Positions 1 through 6,737 of a stretch of 11,227 nucleotides of DNA are shown here, in pieces. The first letter of the stretch is position 1. Every line of letters starts with the position of its first letter. Under the pieces are notes generated by a model. It ran no database searches and had not been told where the DNA came from. It worked only from the letters and a program-made list of their open reading frames with translations. Position numbers and translations under genes: made by a program. This DNA comes from Candidatus Saccharimonadota bacterium (GTDB lineage Bacteria > Patescibacteriota > Saccharimonadia > UBA4664). Where the stretch lies: positions 1 to 11,227 of the forward strand of contig JARIHM010000012.1 in the NCBI GenBank assembly GCA_029288275.1, read 5' to 3'.

Positions 1-1341
<1,341 letters not shown>

Positions 1342-1490
1342 CTAGGGAGAACGACGTCGTAAGACGCTCCGGAGCCACGTTCGCTCCGGCCAGGCGATAT
1401 GCAATTGATCTGCTCTTCGGAGATGTGATCTTGAATATCGACTGCGGTACTTCTAGGTCGGCATTACACTGCACGATAGAGATTTCAAAA
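1342..1490 (+). other. 16S 3' trailer, no gene seen
   Basis: No tRNA or start of 23S rRNA is recognisable here. A perfect 7-bp hairpin, CCGGAGC (1369-1375) and GCTCCGG (1383-1389) with a 7-nt loop, lies shortly after the 16S end. It has no T-run, so it is more likely part of the rRNA precursor trailer than a terminator. A smaller CTC-TTCG-GAG hairpin lies near 1412-1421. Confidence 0.5.
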
Positions 1491-1522
1491 CTAAAAAACC
1501 AGCCACATGGCTGGTTTTTTAG
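1491..1522. terminator. Bidirectional intrinsic terminator after 16S
   Basis: Perfect 14-bp inverted repeat: CTAAAAAACCAGCC (1491-1504), loop ACAT, GGCTGGTTTTTTAG (1509-1522). The GC-rich core CCAGCC/GGCTGG is followed by six T residues on the plus strand, and by symmetry on the minus strand too. It should stop the 16S transcript about 150 nt after the mature 3' end, and also transcripts of the convergent gene ending at 1681. Confidence 0.9.
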
Positions 1523-1680
1523 TGTGAACGAGGTTTATGATCTTCCACCACAGACTTCAAACGATTTTGAAGGCTCTGGTAGAAGCTCTCAAAGAGGGTA
1601 TGGGCAAGAATGCTTGCCGATACCGAGAGCTTGGCACTATCACTACCAATGGGTGGCGATGGTGTAAGGGGTAACATATG
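1523..1680. other. Spacer with a doubtful 45-codon ORF
   Basis: Between the terminator and the stop of the convergent gene I see no convincing feature. One plus-strand ORF, ATG at 1537 to TAA at 1672-1674, encodes 45 residues beginning MIFHHRLQTILKALVEALKE, which could form an amphipathic helix. Only a poorly spaced GAGG (1530-1533) precedes it, and it starts 15 nt after a strong terminator with no visible promoter of its own. Probably not a gene; recorded because the peptide looks less random than the shadow frames. Confidence 0.2.
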
Positions 1681-2226
1681 TCAGGCCGGCAGGCAGAGGT
1701 GATATTGAGCTCTAAAGACTTGCATCCAGATGTGTTCGAGGCTCGCAAATATCGCTGATTCACCATCGCTTACGTAGGCCTGGAAAATCCGGTGCGAAAA
1801 ACCCCGGAGCAGTCGGCCTTCCCAGCATGGCTGGGCCGTCCAGTGGCCGGCTCGATCTAGACGGGCAGGGAAGTAGTCGGGCCGAAACTCAGCGCCCTCT
1901 TGCCAGTGGCACTCATTGGATAACCGCTCGCGCCCGCCGCGATACCGATGCGGCCGGTATTGCCGCATGGGCGTATGGTAGACCACATGGAACGCCTCAT
2001 AGCCGTATGCGGCGTAGGTACCATCGGACTGCCGGCAGTCATCGAGCCAGGGTACCACTACTTGGCACTCAACGGCTAATATCCCCGGCATATCGTCGGG
2101 CGTGTAGAGGCTGGGCGACCAGTCTACCAAGTAGTTAATGGTAGCTGATCGCCGAATGAAGTCTTGACCTCTTTGATCAACTCTATCCTGTGCTTCTCGG
2201 TGGTAACACAGTTCAGGTGCATTCAC
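1681..2226 (-). CDS. Uncharacterised 181-aa protein
   Basis: I do not recognise this protein. It is soluble-looking, with no signal peptide or membrane helix, and rich in aromatic and charged residues (many Trp, Tyr, His, Arg and Asp). Residues of the type NYLVDWSPSLYTPDD near position 32 and YGYEAFHVVYH near 73 look like folded-protein sequence. Codon choice on this strand looks natural, whereas the opposite strand is broken by stops in its most protein-like frame. GTG is chosen as start: AAAGGAG lies 5 nt before it, and a near-consensus promoter sits 33 nt upstream of the start. An ATG four bases further in, in a different frame, has a better 9-nt spacing from the same Shine-Dalgarno but opens only 32 codons, so a start in this frame or a sequencing frameshift near the 5' end cannot be fully excluded. 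The gene converges on the 16S gene and follows the PadR operon in the same direction. Confidence 0.6.
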   Translation of the reverse strand: MNAPELCYHREAQDRVDQRGQDFIRRSATINYLVDWSPSLYTPDDMPGILAVECQVVVPWLDDCRQSDGTYAAYGYEAFHVVYHTPMRQYRPHRYRGGRERLSNECHWQEGAEFRPDYFPARLDRAGHWTAQPCWEGRLLRGFSHRIFQAYVSDGESAIFASLEHIWMQVFRAQYHLCLPA

Positions 2227-2258
2227 GTGAGCTCCTTTGACGGATGGGTGAATTGACT

Positions 2259-2287
2259 ATTCTAGCATTTTATTGCTTTACTTTCAA
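2259..2287 (-). promoter_or_regulatory. Promoter of the 181-aa orphan gene
   Basis: Reading the minus strand, -35 TTGAAA (2287-2282), a 17-nt spacer, and -10 TAGAAT (2264-2259) preceded by TGC, an extended -10. The predicted start point near 2252 gives a leader of about 25 nt carrying AAAGGAG. The -35 overlaps the stop codon of the upstream gene, so the orphan gene probably has its own transcription as well as any readthrough from the PadR operon. Confidence 0.7.
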
Positions 2288-3210
2288 TTGCCCGTACCAA
2301 AACTGCGATCGTTGCGGTGGTCGTAGGCCTGTTCATTGGCTGTGGCCTCCACTGCTTGGGTAAATGGCGGATGATCTTGACCCTCCAGACTAAGGCAATC
2401 GACCCCGATAATTTGCCAGTCACCATTACGGGAGCGTTCCTGGTTAAGCATGAGCTGGTAGCGAACGAGGTTGTCGGGTCCATTTGGAGCATAGCGAAAA
2501 TCGGCGATCATGCTGGCGAAGCCTGGCGCAAAATCTGACTCGCGAATGTAGCGCACGGAGATCGGCGCCTGAGTACTGCAGGTAAGCGGATCAAAGTTTG
2601 GCGCCATACTGCTGTACTGGCCGTGGGTGTTCTGCTCTAGCCCTGGCATGGTGCCGTCCTTGGTGGTATGGGTTTGGGCGGCGTGGATACTGCGGTAGCC
2701 GACGTCGGTGCGCTTATTGCCGTAGTACTTGGCCTGAATATAATCGGCTACAAAGTTGGCCGCGACGTTATCCCAGCCGGTATTGTTGGAGTCGGCGAGT
2801 TGTTCGATTCTCTGGCCGTCGGCAATTACGCGTTCCAGGCGGTTGACCGGACCGTTATAGTCCCAAAGGTTGGTGAGAAGACTGGCTAGGCCGATAACTA
2901 TAACACCGCCCGTAATAATGAGCGCTAGACGGTGGCGAGCCCAGAATGATTGAGGTTGAGTATTCATCGCACCCTTTCGAATAAGTTGTTGATAGTGTTC
3001 GCGCAGCGCTCCTTGGAGCGTATCGGTAAAGGCATGTGCGAGGGCCCGCCGGCGCTGGGATGGCGGGCTGCTTTGACCGTCACGATACATATCGTCAAAG
3101 AGCTGGACCAGGAGCGATTCATACTGGCGTCGAAAGGCAGTCGGATAGAAGACCACCAGCTGTCGGTATAGCCGCTGGAGGCGTGTGAGTGATTGAATTG
3201 GTGCTGGCAT
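2284..3210 (-). CDS. Single-pass membrane protein with permease-prefix-like N-terminus, PadR partner
   Basis: This 308-aa protein has three parts. Residues 14-42 (YRQLVVFYPTAFRRQY, then LLVQLFDDMYRD) match the short helical motif, often YRxLLRLYPRxFRxRY, found in proteins beside PadR regulators and at the N-terminus of some MacB-like permeases. Residues 94-113 form one hydrophobic helix (LALIITGGVIVIGLASLL). Residues 114-308 would lie outside the cell and contain two cysteines (C211, C272) that could pair. The end of this domain (NGDWQIIGVDCL) resembles the last strands of NTF2-like folds, which is only a guess. The start is 2 nt after the padR stop, indicating translational coupling. An internal ATG (residue 82, 2967) preceded by AAAGGG could give a shorter form with only the helix and outer domain. 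Likely role, inferred: a membrane sensor or accessory to the PadR-controlled transporter. Confidence 0.8.
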   Translation of the reverse strand: MPAPIQSLTRLQRLYRQLVVFYPTAFRRQYESLLVQLFDDMYRDGQSSPPSQRRRALAHAFTDTLQGALREHYQQLIRKGAMNTQPQSFWARHRLALIITGGVIVIGLASLLTNLWDYNGPVNRLERVIADGQRIEQLADSNNTGWDNVAANFVADYIQAKYYGNKRTDVGYRSIHAAQTHTTKDGTMPGLEQNTHGQYSSMAPNFDPLTCSTQAPISVRYIRESDFAPGFASMIADFRYAPNGPDNLVRYQLMLNQERSRNGDWQIIGVDCLSLEGQDHPPFTQAVEATANEQAYDHRNDRSFGTGN

Positions 3211-3212
3211 TG

Positions 3213-3587
3213 CTAGGCGAGGGTGGATTCAAATTTATGACCCGGCAGCAGGTGGTGCTTGCGGGCTAGAGTTACGGCACGATCGAGCCGCTCTAGCTCT
3301 AGATTGAGGGCCTGACGACCGGCGGCCGTGATGCGGTAGTAGCGCCGGCGTTGATCGTCTAGCGCCGGATCGGGTCGTTCATCGGCTTCTTCAATCCAGG
3401 CTTGTTCCAGGAGTCGTTTGATGGTGCCGTAGAGCGTGCCGGGCCCGAGCCGCAGGGCGCCACTTGAATCAAGTTCGGTCTGCTTCATAATGCCGTAACC
3501 ATGCTGCTCGTGCATAGCTAGGGCCAGCAAAATGTAAAAGCTGGCTGGAGTCAGCGGACTGGGTAAGGGGGACGTGGTGGTCTTCAT
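3213..3587 (-). CDS. PadR-family transcriptional regulator
   Basis: A 124-aa winged-helix repressor of usual length for small PadR proteins. The N-terminal domain reads LTPASFYILLALAMHEQHGY (residues 12-31), then the recognition helix region LGPGTLYGTIKRLLEQAWIEE (47-67, the PadR hallmark GPGTLY), the wing with RRRYYRITAAGRQAL (80-94), and a single C-terminal helix (95-112) for dimer formation. PadR proteins usually repress neighbouring efflux or membrane-stress genes and release DNA when a ligand binds. The gene heads a two-gene operon and diverges from an ABC transporter. An inverted repeat in the shared upstream region is the likely operator, implying autoregulation. The ATG is 6 nt after TATAAT and lacks a Shine-Dalgarno sequence, so translation is probably leaderless. 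Confidence 0.95.
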   Translation of the reverse strand: MKTTTSPLPSPLTPASFYILLALAMHEQHGYGIMKQTELDSSGALRLGPGTLYGTIKRLLEQAWIEEADERPDPALDDQRRRYYRITAAGRQALNLELERLDRAVTLARKHHLLPGHKFESTLA

Positions 3588-3593
3588 AAGCTA

Positions 3594-3604
3594 ATTATAG
3601 CACA
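3594..3604 (-). promoter_or_regulatory. Extended -10 promoter of padR, leaderless
   Basis: On the minus strand TGC-TATAAT (hexamer 3599-3594, TG at 3604-3603 and again 3602-3601) is a perfect -10 with an extended TGn element. The 17-nt-spaced -35 (TCAACT) is poor. Only TAGCTT separates the hexamer from the ATG, so the transcript should begin at or next to the start codon. Confidence 0.75.
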
Positions 3605-3606
3605 GA

Positions 3607-3627
3607 ATATATCGATAGTTGATATAT
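3607..3627. promoter_or_regulatory. Candidate PadR operator (inverted repeat)
   Basis: ATATATC (3607-3613), 7-nt centre GATAGTT, GATATAT (3621-3627). The perfect 7-bp arms and 14-bp centre-to-centre spacing suit a winged-helix dimer. The repeat covers the -35 TTGATA of the rightward ABC promoter and the spacer/-35 of the leftward padR promoter, so one occupied site could silence both. Confidence 0.65.
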
Positions 3628-3646
3628 CCCAGAAAATGCTTATGAT
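3619..3646 (+). promoter_or_regulatory. Promoter of the ABC transporter operon
   Basis: TTGATA (3619-3624), 16-nt spacer, TATGAT (3641-3646); five of six bases match consensus in each box. The predicted start near 3653 leaves a very short leader with AAAGGA (3654-3659) 6 nt before the ATG at 3666. Upstream ATGs at 3636, 3642 and 3651 would lie before or at the transcript start and are therefore not used. Confidence 0.7.
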
Positions 3647-3665
3647 AGGTATGAAAGGAAATCTC

Positions 3666-4493
3666 ATGAAGACAGAAGCAACCTTAGCCAGCCAGTCGTC
3701 AGTGGAACGCGATGCAACGAGCCTTTTGGCTGATTTTGATGGTAATGTTCAGGCGGCCGTACAGGCCCTGGAGGCGACGAGCCGCCGGCCGGCGCAGAAG
3801 CCGGTTGCTCTGTCCACTACGCCGGTGGTGGTGGAGTTGACCTCAGTTAATCGGCAGTACCGATTGGGCCGAAACCGAGTAGCAGCGGTGCGCGACGTAA
3901 ATATGGCCATTCATGAAGGCGAAATAGTGGCTATAACTGGACCGAGTGGCAGCGGCAAGAGTACGTTACTTAATCTAGTGGGCGGCCTGGACCGGCCGGA
4001 TAGCGGTACGGTTCGTGTGGCGGGCCATGATTTGGCGGCGCTAAGTGACCGGCAGCTGTCCCAGTTTCGCAATCGCACGGTGGGATTTGTATTTCAGTTC
4101 TTTTATTTGCAGCCGTTCCTAACGGTGCGCACTAATTTAGAAGTGCCGGGGATGTTTGCTCGGCTAGCGCGAACAGTGCGGGCTGAGCGGGCCATCGAAC
4201 TAGCCGCCGCCGTGGGTCTTAGTGATCGGTTGGAGCACCTGCCGCGCGAGCTATCGGGCGGCCAAATGCAGCGGGCGGCGATTGCTCGCGCGTTACTGAA
4301 TCGACCACCGGTATTGTTGGCCGACGAACCGACCGGCAACGTGGACCGAGCGAATGCTCACGCCATTATGGAGTTATTTGGCACGTTGCGCCACCGCTAT
4401 GGCACTACGATCGTCATCGTGACGCATGATGCCGAGGTAGCAGCCCAGGCCGATCGGACAATCGTGATTCGCGATGGGCAGGTGCAAGCATGA
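3666..4493 (+). CDS. ABC transporter ATP-binding protein, MacB/LolD/FtsE-like
   Basis: A 275-aa ATPase that powers the permease encoded next. All ABC motifs are intact: Walker A GPSGSGKST (residues 92-100), Q-loop Q144 in FVFQFFYLQPFLT, signature LSGGQ (196-200), Walker B VLLADE (216-221) followed by the family-typical PTGN with VD in place of LD, and switch histidine H254 in VTHD. These place it in the MacB/LolD/FtsE group acting with FtsX-type permeases. The start at 3666 is fixed by AAAGGA 6 nt upstream and by the promoter position. Unusually, about 53 residues precede the ATPase fold, with a predicted helical segment (SLLADFDGNVQAAVQALEA, 19-37) that resembles a UBA/EF-Ts-type motif, then a Pro/Ala linker. 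The stop overlaps the permease start (ATGA, 4490-4493), so the two subunits are translationally coupled. Confidence 0.96.
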   Translation: MKTEATLASQSSVERDATSLLADFDGNVQAAVQALEATSRRPAQKPVALSTTPVVVELTSVNRQYRLGRNRVAAVRDVNMAIHEGEIVAITGPSGSGKSTLLNLVGGLDRPDSGTVRVAGHDLAALSDRQLSQFRNRTVGFVFQFFYLQPFLTVRTNLEVPGMFARLARTVRAERAIELAAAVGLSDRLEHLPRELSGGQMQRAAIARALLNRPPVLLADEPTGNVDRANAHAIMELFGTLRHRYGTTIVIVTHDAEVAAQADRTIVIRDGQVQA

Positions 4494-6397
4494 TCGGCCT
4501 ACGTGATGCCGTCATTCTGGCGGCTACTAAACTTCGTACCCGGCGCATTCGGCTGGCTATTACATTGATTGTGTCGGGGTTATTGTTCTCGGCCTTGGTG
4601 GCGGTGTCGCTGGTGGGGCGGGGAATGGTAGCGAGTATCCAATCATTTGCGAAAGATGGTTTTGCACAGCGATTCTTGGTGTCGGTGCAGTTGCCCTTTC
4701 ATGTTGAGTATCTGAACGATCCGCAGTTTGTAAACCGGGTTAAGCAAGCCTATCAGGCGCAGCTGGTCCAGGAGGCGGCTAAGGCTAAGCAGTTGGGGCT
4801 GCCGTTTGACCCCAAGACTGCCGTTAAGCCATATTATGAAGATCCCAGTAATCCATCCGCCGTGCCTCAGTTGAGCCCGAGTGACCCGTTGGTACAACGA
4901 GTGCTATCACAGCAGGCGCCGGCACGACCAACGCAAACCGCGGTGACAGCTTTGGCTTCAAAGTACCATGCTAGTGCCACCTATACCTCCGAGCCCCTTG
5001 GCTTGAACGGCCCGGATGATCAGTCTGTGGGCTTGACTGCTGTAGTGAATGGGCGTGAGGTTAAGGCGGCTAGGGACCTGACTTCGCCTACGAACGATGG
5101 CTCGCTTAGCACCATTGGCCAGAGTTTGCAAAGCATAACTGATGGCTTGCTTAAACCCTTTACGCTTGATGGGGCAAATCTCAACCTTGGCGCTGATGGC
5201 TCGGTACCGGTGGTGGCGCCAATTGATGCCGCTGAGCATCTCTTGGACTTGGCGCCCCTGCCTGCGAATGCTTCGGCTCAGATTAAGTTAAACCGCTTGG
5301 CCGAGGTGCGCCGTCGGATCCTTAATTACCCGTTGGCACTTTGCTATCGTAATGCCGCTGAGCTTGATCGGCGTCAGCAGGCCGAGCAGTATCTAGCTGA
5401 TAAGCAGACGCACGCTGGTGATAAAGATTGGACGCCGCCGCCTCTCATTTATGCCGAACCTGCCCAGCCTTGCCAGCCTACCGTTGTTCAAAGTGATACT
5501 CGAACGGCCGATGAAAAGGCCACCGCTACGGCTCAGGCCCAGTTTGACGCTGCCTTCAGACCAATGGATCCGCCCATGACCCGAACGGTCCCGCTGCGCA
5601 TTGTAGGCGTGACTCCAACTAGTAATCAGTCGGTGCTGCAGCAAACCAGCTTGCAGAGCTTAGCTCAGAGCTTCTTTACTTCTACTCTGGGGACGGGTTG
5701 GTTTGCGTCCGCCTCGGCGGTGGCGCAGCAGCCGCTGCTGGCTGGTACCATCAATACACCGCTGGCTGCAGCGATGGAAGGTTCTACAGTGTATGTGGAG
5801 TTTTCGAATCGTGCTCAGCAGAGCCAGTTTTTGGCTAGTCATACGTGTAATAGCCATGAGGCTGTGGAGGTAGTGGCTTGTGCGGCTCAACAGCGTTACG
5901 TTATGAGCCAGTATGGTAACCCTCTCGCTACGCTCTATGATGCTCTGCCAGAGTTGTGGCGTTGGTTCCGGATCATTATGTTGGTGGTAGCTGGATTGTC
6001 AGCTGTAGTGATGATGGGCACCATTGGCAAAATTATTGCCGATAGTCGCCGCGAGACGAGCGTATTTCGGGCTCTGGGCGCTCGCAGGTTCGACATTGCT
6101 CAGATCTATATGCTGTATGCGGCTATGCTGGCTAGCTTAGCCTATGGAGTGGCGTTGGTTGTGGGCAGTGCTTTGGCCTGGTATATTCACCAGACGTATC
6201 AGGGTAATCTGAGCGCTCAAGCTGCCTTGGCTTACAATAGTCGGGATCTTCATAAGATCTTCTCGCTCTGGCGTCTCAATTTGCTTGATTTGGCAGCGAT
6301 CTATGCATTCTGCCTTATTGTAGGTGTCGTTGCGGCCAGCTTGCCCTTGCTCACAAACATGCGCCGCAATCCGATTAACGACATGCGGGAGGAGTAG
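4490..6397 (+). CDS. ABC transporter permease, FtsX/MacB-like, with large outer domain
   Basis: A 635-aa membrane subunit with the type VII ABC layout: TM1 at about residues 21-43, an outer domain of roughly 450 residues, then TM2 (493-515), TM3 (541-566) and TM4 (597-622). After TM2 comes the cytoplasmic coupling segment SRRETSVFRALGARRFDIAQ (519-538), typical of FtsX permeases (RALGA), and the tail NPINDMREE matches the usual P-x-x-x-xR ending. The outer domain is larger than the about 200-residue MacB periplasmic domain and contains four cysteines (C285, C328, C453, C464) that could make two disulfides. No MacA-like adaptor or TolC is encoded nearby, fitting a single-membrane cell. Likely roles, inferred from family and PadR control, are export or defence against peptides, or extraction of lipid-linked substrates; the substrate is unknown. 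Its stop is 1 nt from the stop of the convergent gene and no terminator is visible. Confidence 0.93.
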   Translation: MIGLRDAVILAATKLRTRRIRLAITLIVSGLLFSALVAVSLVGRGMVASIQSFAKDGFAQRFLVSVQLPFHVEYLNDPQFVNRVKQAYQAQLVQEAAKAKQLGLPFDPKTAVKPYYEDPSNPSAVPQLSPSDPLVQRVLSQQAPARPTQTAVTALASKYHASATYTSEPLGLNGPDDQSVGLTAVVNGREVKAARDLTSPTNDGSLSTIGQSLQSITDGLLKPFTLDGANLNLGADGSVPVVAPIDAAEHLLDLAPLPANASAQIKLNRLAEVRRRILNYPLALCYRNAAELDRRQQAEQYLADKQTHAGDKDWTPPPLIYAEPAQPCQPTVVQSDTRTADEKATATAQAQFDAAFRPMDPPMTRTVPLRIVGVTPTSNQSVLQQTSLQSLAQSFFTSTLGTGWFASASAVAQQPLLAGTINTPLAAAMEGSTVYVEFSNRAQQSQFLASHTCNSHEAVEVVACAAQQRYVMSQYGNPLATLYDALPELWRWFRIIMLVVAGLSAVVMMGTIGKIIADSRRETSVFRALGARRFDIAQIYMLYAAMLASLAYGVALVVGSALAWYIHQTYQGNLSAQAALAYNSRDLHKIFSLWRLNLLDLAAIYAFCLIVGVVAASLPLLTNMRRNPINDMREE

Positions 6398-6398
6398 C

Positions 6399-6674
6399 TT
6401 ATTTGTTGGAGCCGAGCGGCGAAAAGATGCCGGCGAACGGGGAGAGGAGCCAGTCAAAGAATGGTGTGGCGAGACCGGTAGCATAGAGCAGGCCGCAGAC
6501 AATGGCGAGGAGGCCAAAGATCTTGTACACAAAATAGGTAGAGCCGCCGCCGAGCTTGCTCTCAATCCAGTCCTGTGAGCCAGTCATATTGACGAGCTGA
6601 AAGTTATATTTGATAGCGGCGGTGCCTAAGGCAGCTACTATCAGACCAATAAAGAAGTGCGATAAGCTAAACAT
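6399..6674 (-). CDS. Small two-helix membrane protein, unknown function
   Basis: A 91-aa protein with two hydrophobic segments: SHFFIGLIVAALGTAAIKY (residues 5-23) and FGLLAIVCGLLYATGL (about 53-68), joined by a polar loop (MTGSQDWIESKLGGGSTYFVYK) and ending in an amphipathic FFDWLLSPFAGIF. The layout (helix, acidic loop ending in GGG-x-Y, second helix beginning KIFG) is like small uncharacterised membrane proteins common in Patescibacteria; this is from memory, and no function is known to me. The ATG at 6674 is chosen because a perfect extended -10 box lies 6 nt before it; longer readings of the frame run into the divergent nuclease gene and have no such signal. It diverges from the EndoQ-like gene with a 63-bp shared promoter region and converges on the permease. 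Confidence 0.8.
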   Translation of the reverse strand: MFSLSHFFIGLIVAALGTAAIKYNFQLVNMTGSQDWIESKLGGGSTYFVYKIFGLLAIVCGLLYATGLATPFFDWLLSPFAGIFSPLGSNK

Positions 6675-6680
6675 AAGCCT

Positions 6681-6689
6681 ATTATACCA
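6681..6689 (-). promoter_or_regulatory. Extended -10 promoter of the small membrane protein, leaderless
   Basis: Minus strand TGG-TATAAT (hexamer 6686-6681) followed by AGGCTT and ATG. No convincing -35 is present at 16-18 nt. The 6-nt gap to the start codon is the same as at padR, and both share GCTTATG at the start codon. Confidence 0.7.
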
Positions 6690-6700
6690 CTTTTGCGGGG

Positions 6701-6729
6701 TTAACGTAGACTGGCCAGCGCGGTACACT
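6701..6729 (+). promoter_or_regulatory. Possible promoter of the EndoQ-like/helicase operon
   Basis: TTAACG (6701-6706), 17-nt spacer, TACACT (6724-6729). Four of six bases match in each box, so it is moderate. The predicted start point (6736-6738) coincides with the ATG at 6738, again pointing to a leaderless or nearly leaderless mRNA; no Shine-Dalgarno of normal spacing precedes this ATG. Confidence 0.45.
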
Positions 6730-6737
6730 GAGTGGGT

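Noticed and set aside
1369..1389. Hairpin after 16S as a terminator
   Set aside because: No T-run follows it, and a much better terminator lies at 1491-1522.
1342..1490. tRNA in the spacer behind 16S, as in many rRNA operons
   Set aside because: No acceptor stem, T-loop GGTTCGA-type block or CCA end could be found on either strand.
1678..1857. Plus-strand frame from ATG 1678 with AAGGGG upstream, protein-like if the TGA at 1756-1758 is read through
   Set aside because: The opposite strand is fully open for 181 codons with a promoter and Shine-Dalgarno; other genes here use TGA as stop, so recoding is not supported.
1827..2138. Plus-strand 103-codon ORF
   Set aside because: Antisense shadow of the 181-aa gene, of biased composition and without start signals.
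3636..3665. Upstream ATG starts of the ABC ATPase
   Set aside because: They fall within or before the -10 region and predicted transcript start; only the ATG at 3666 has AAAGGA at a proper distance.
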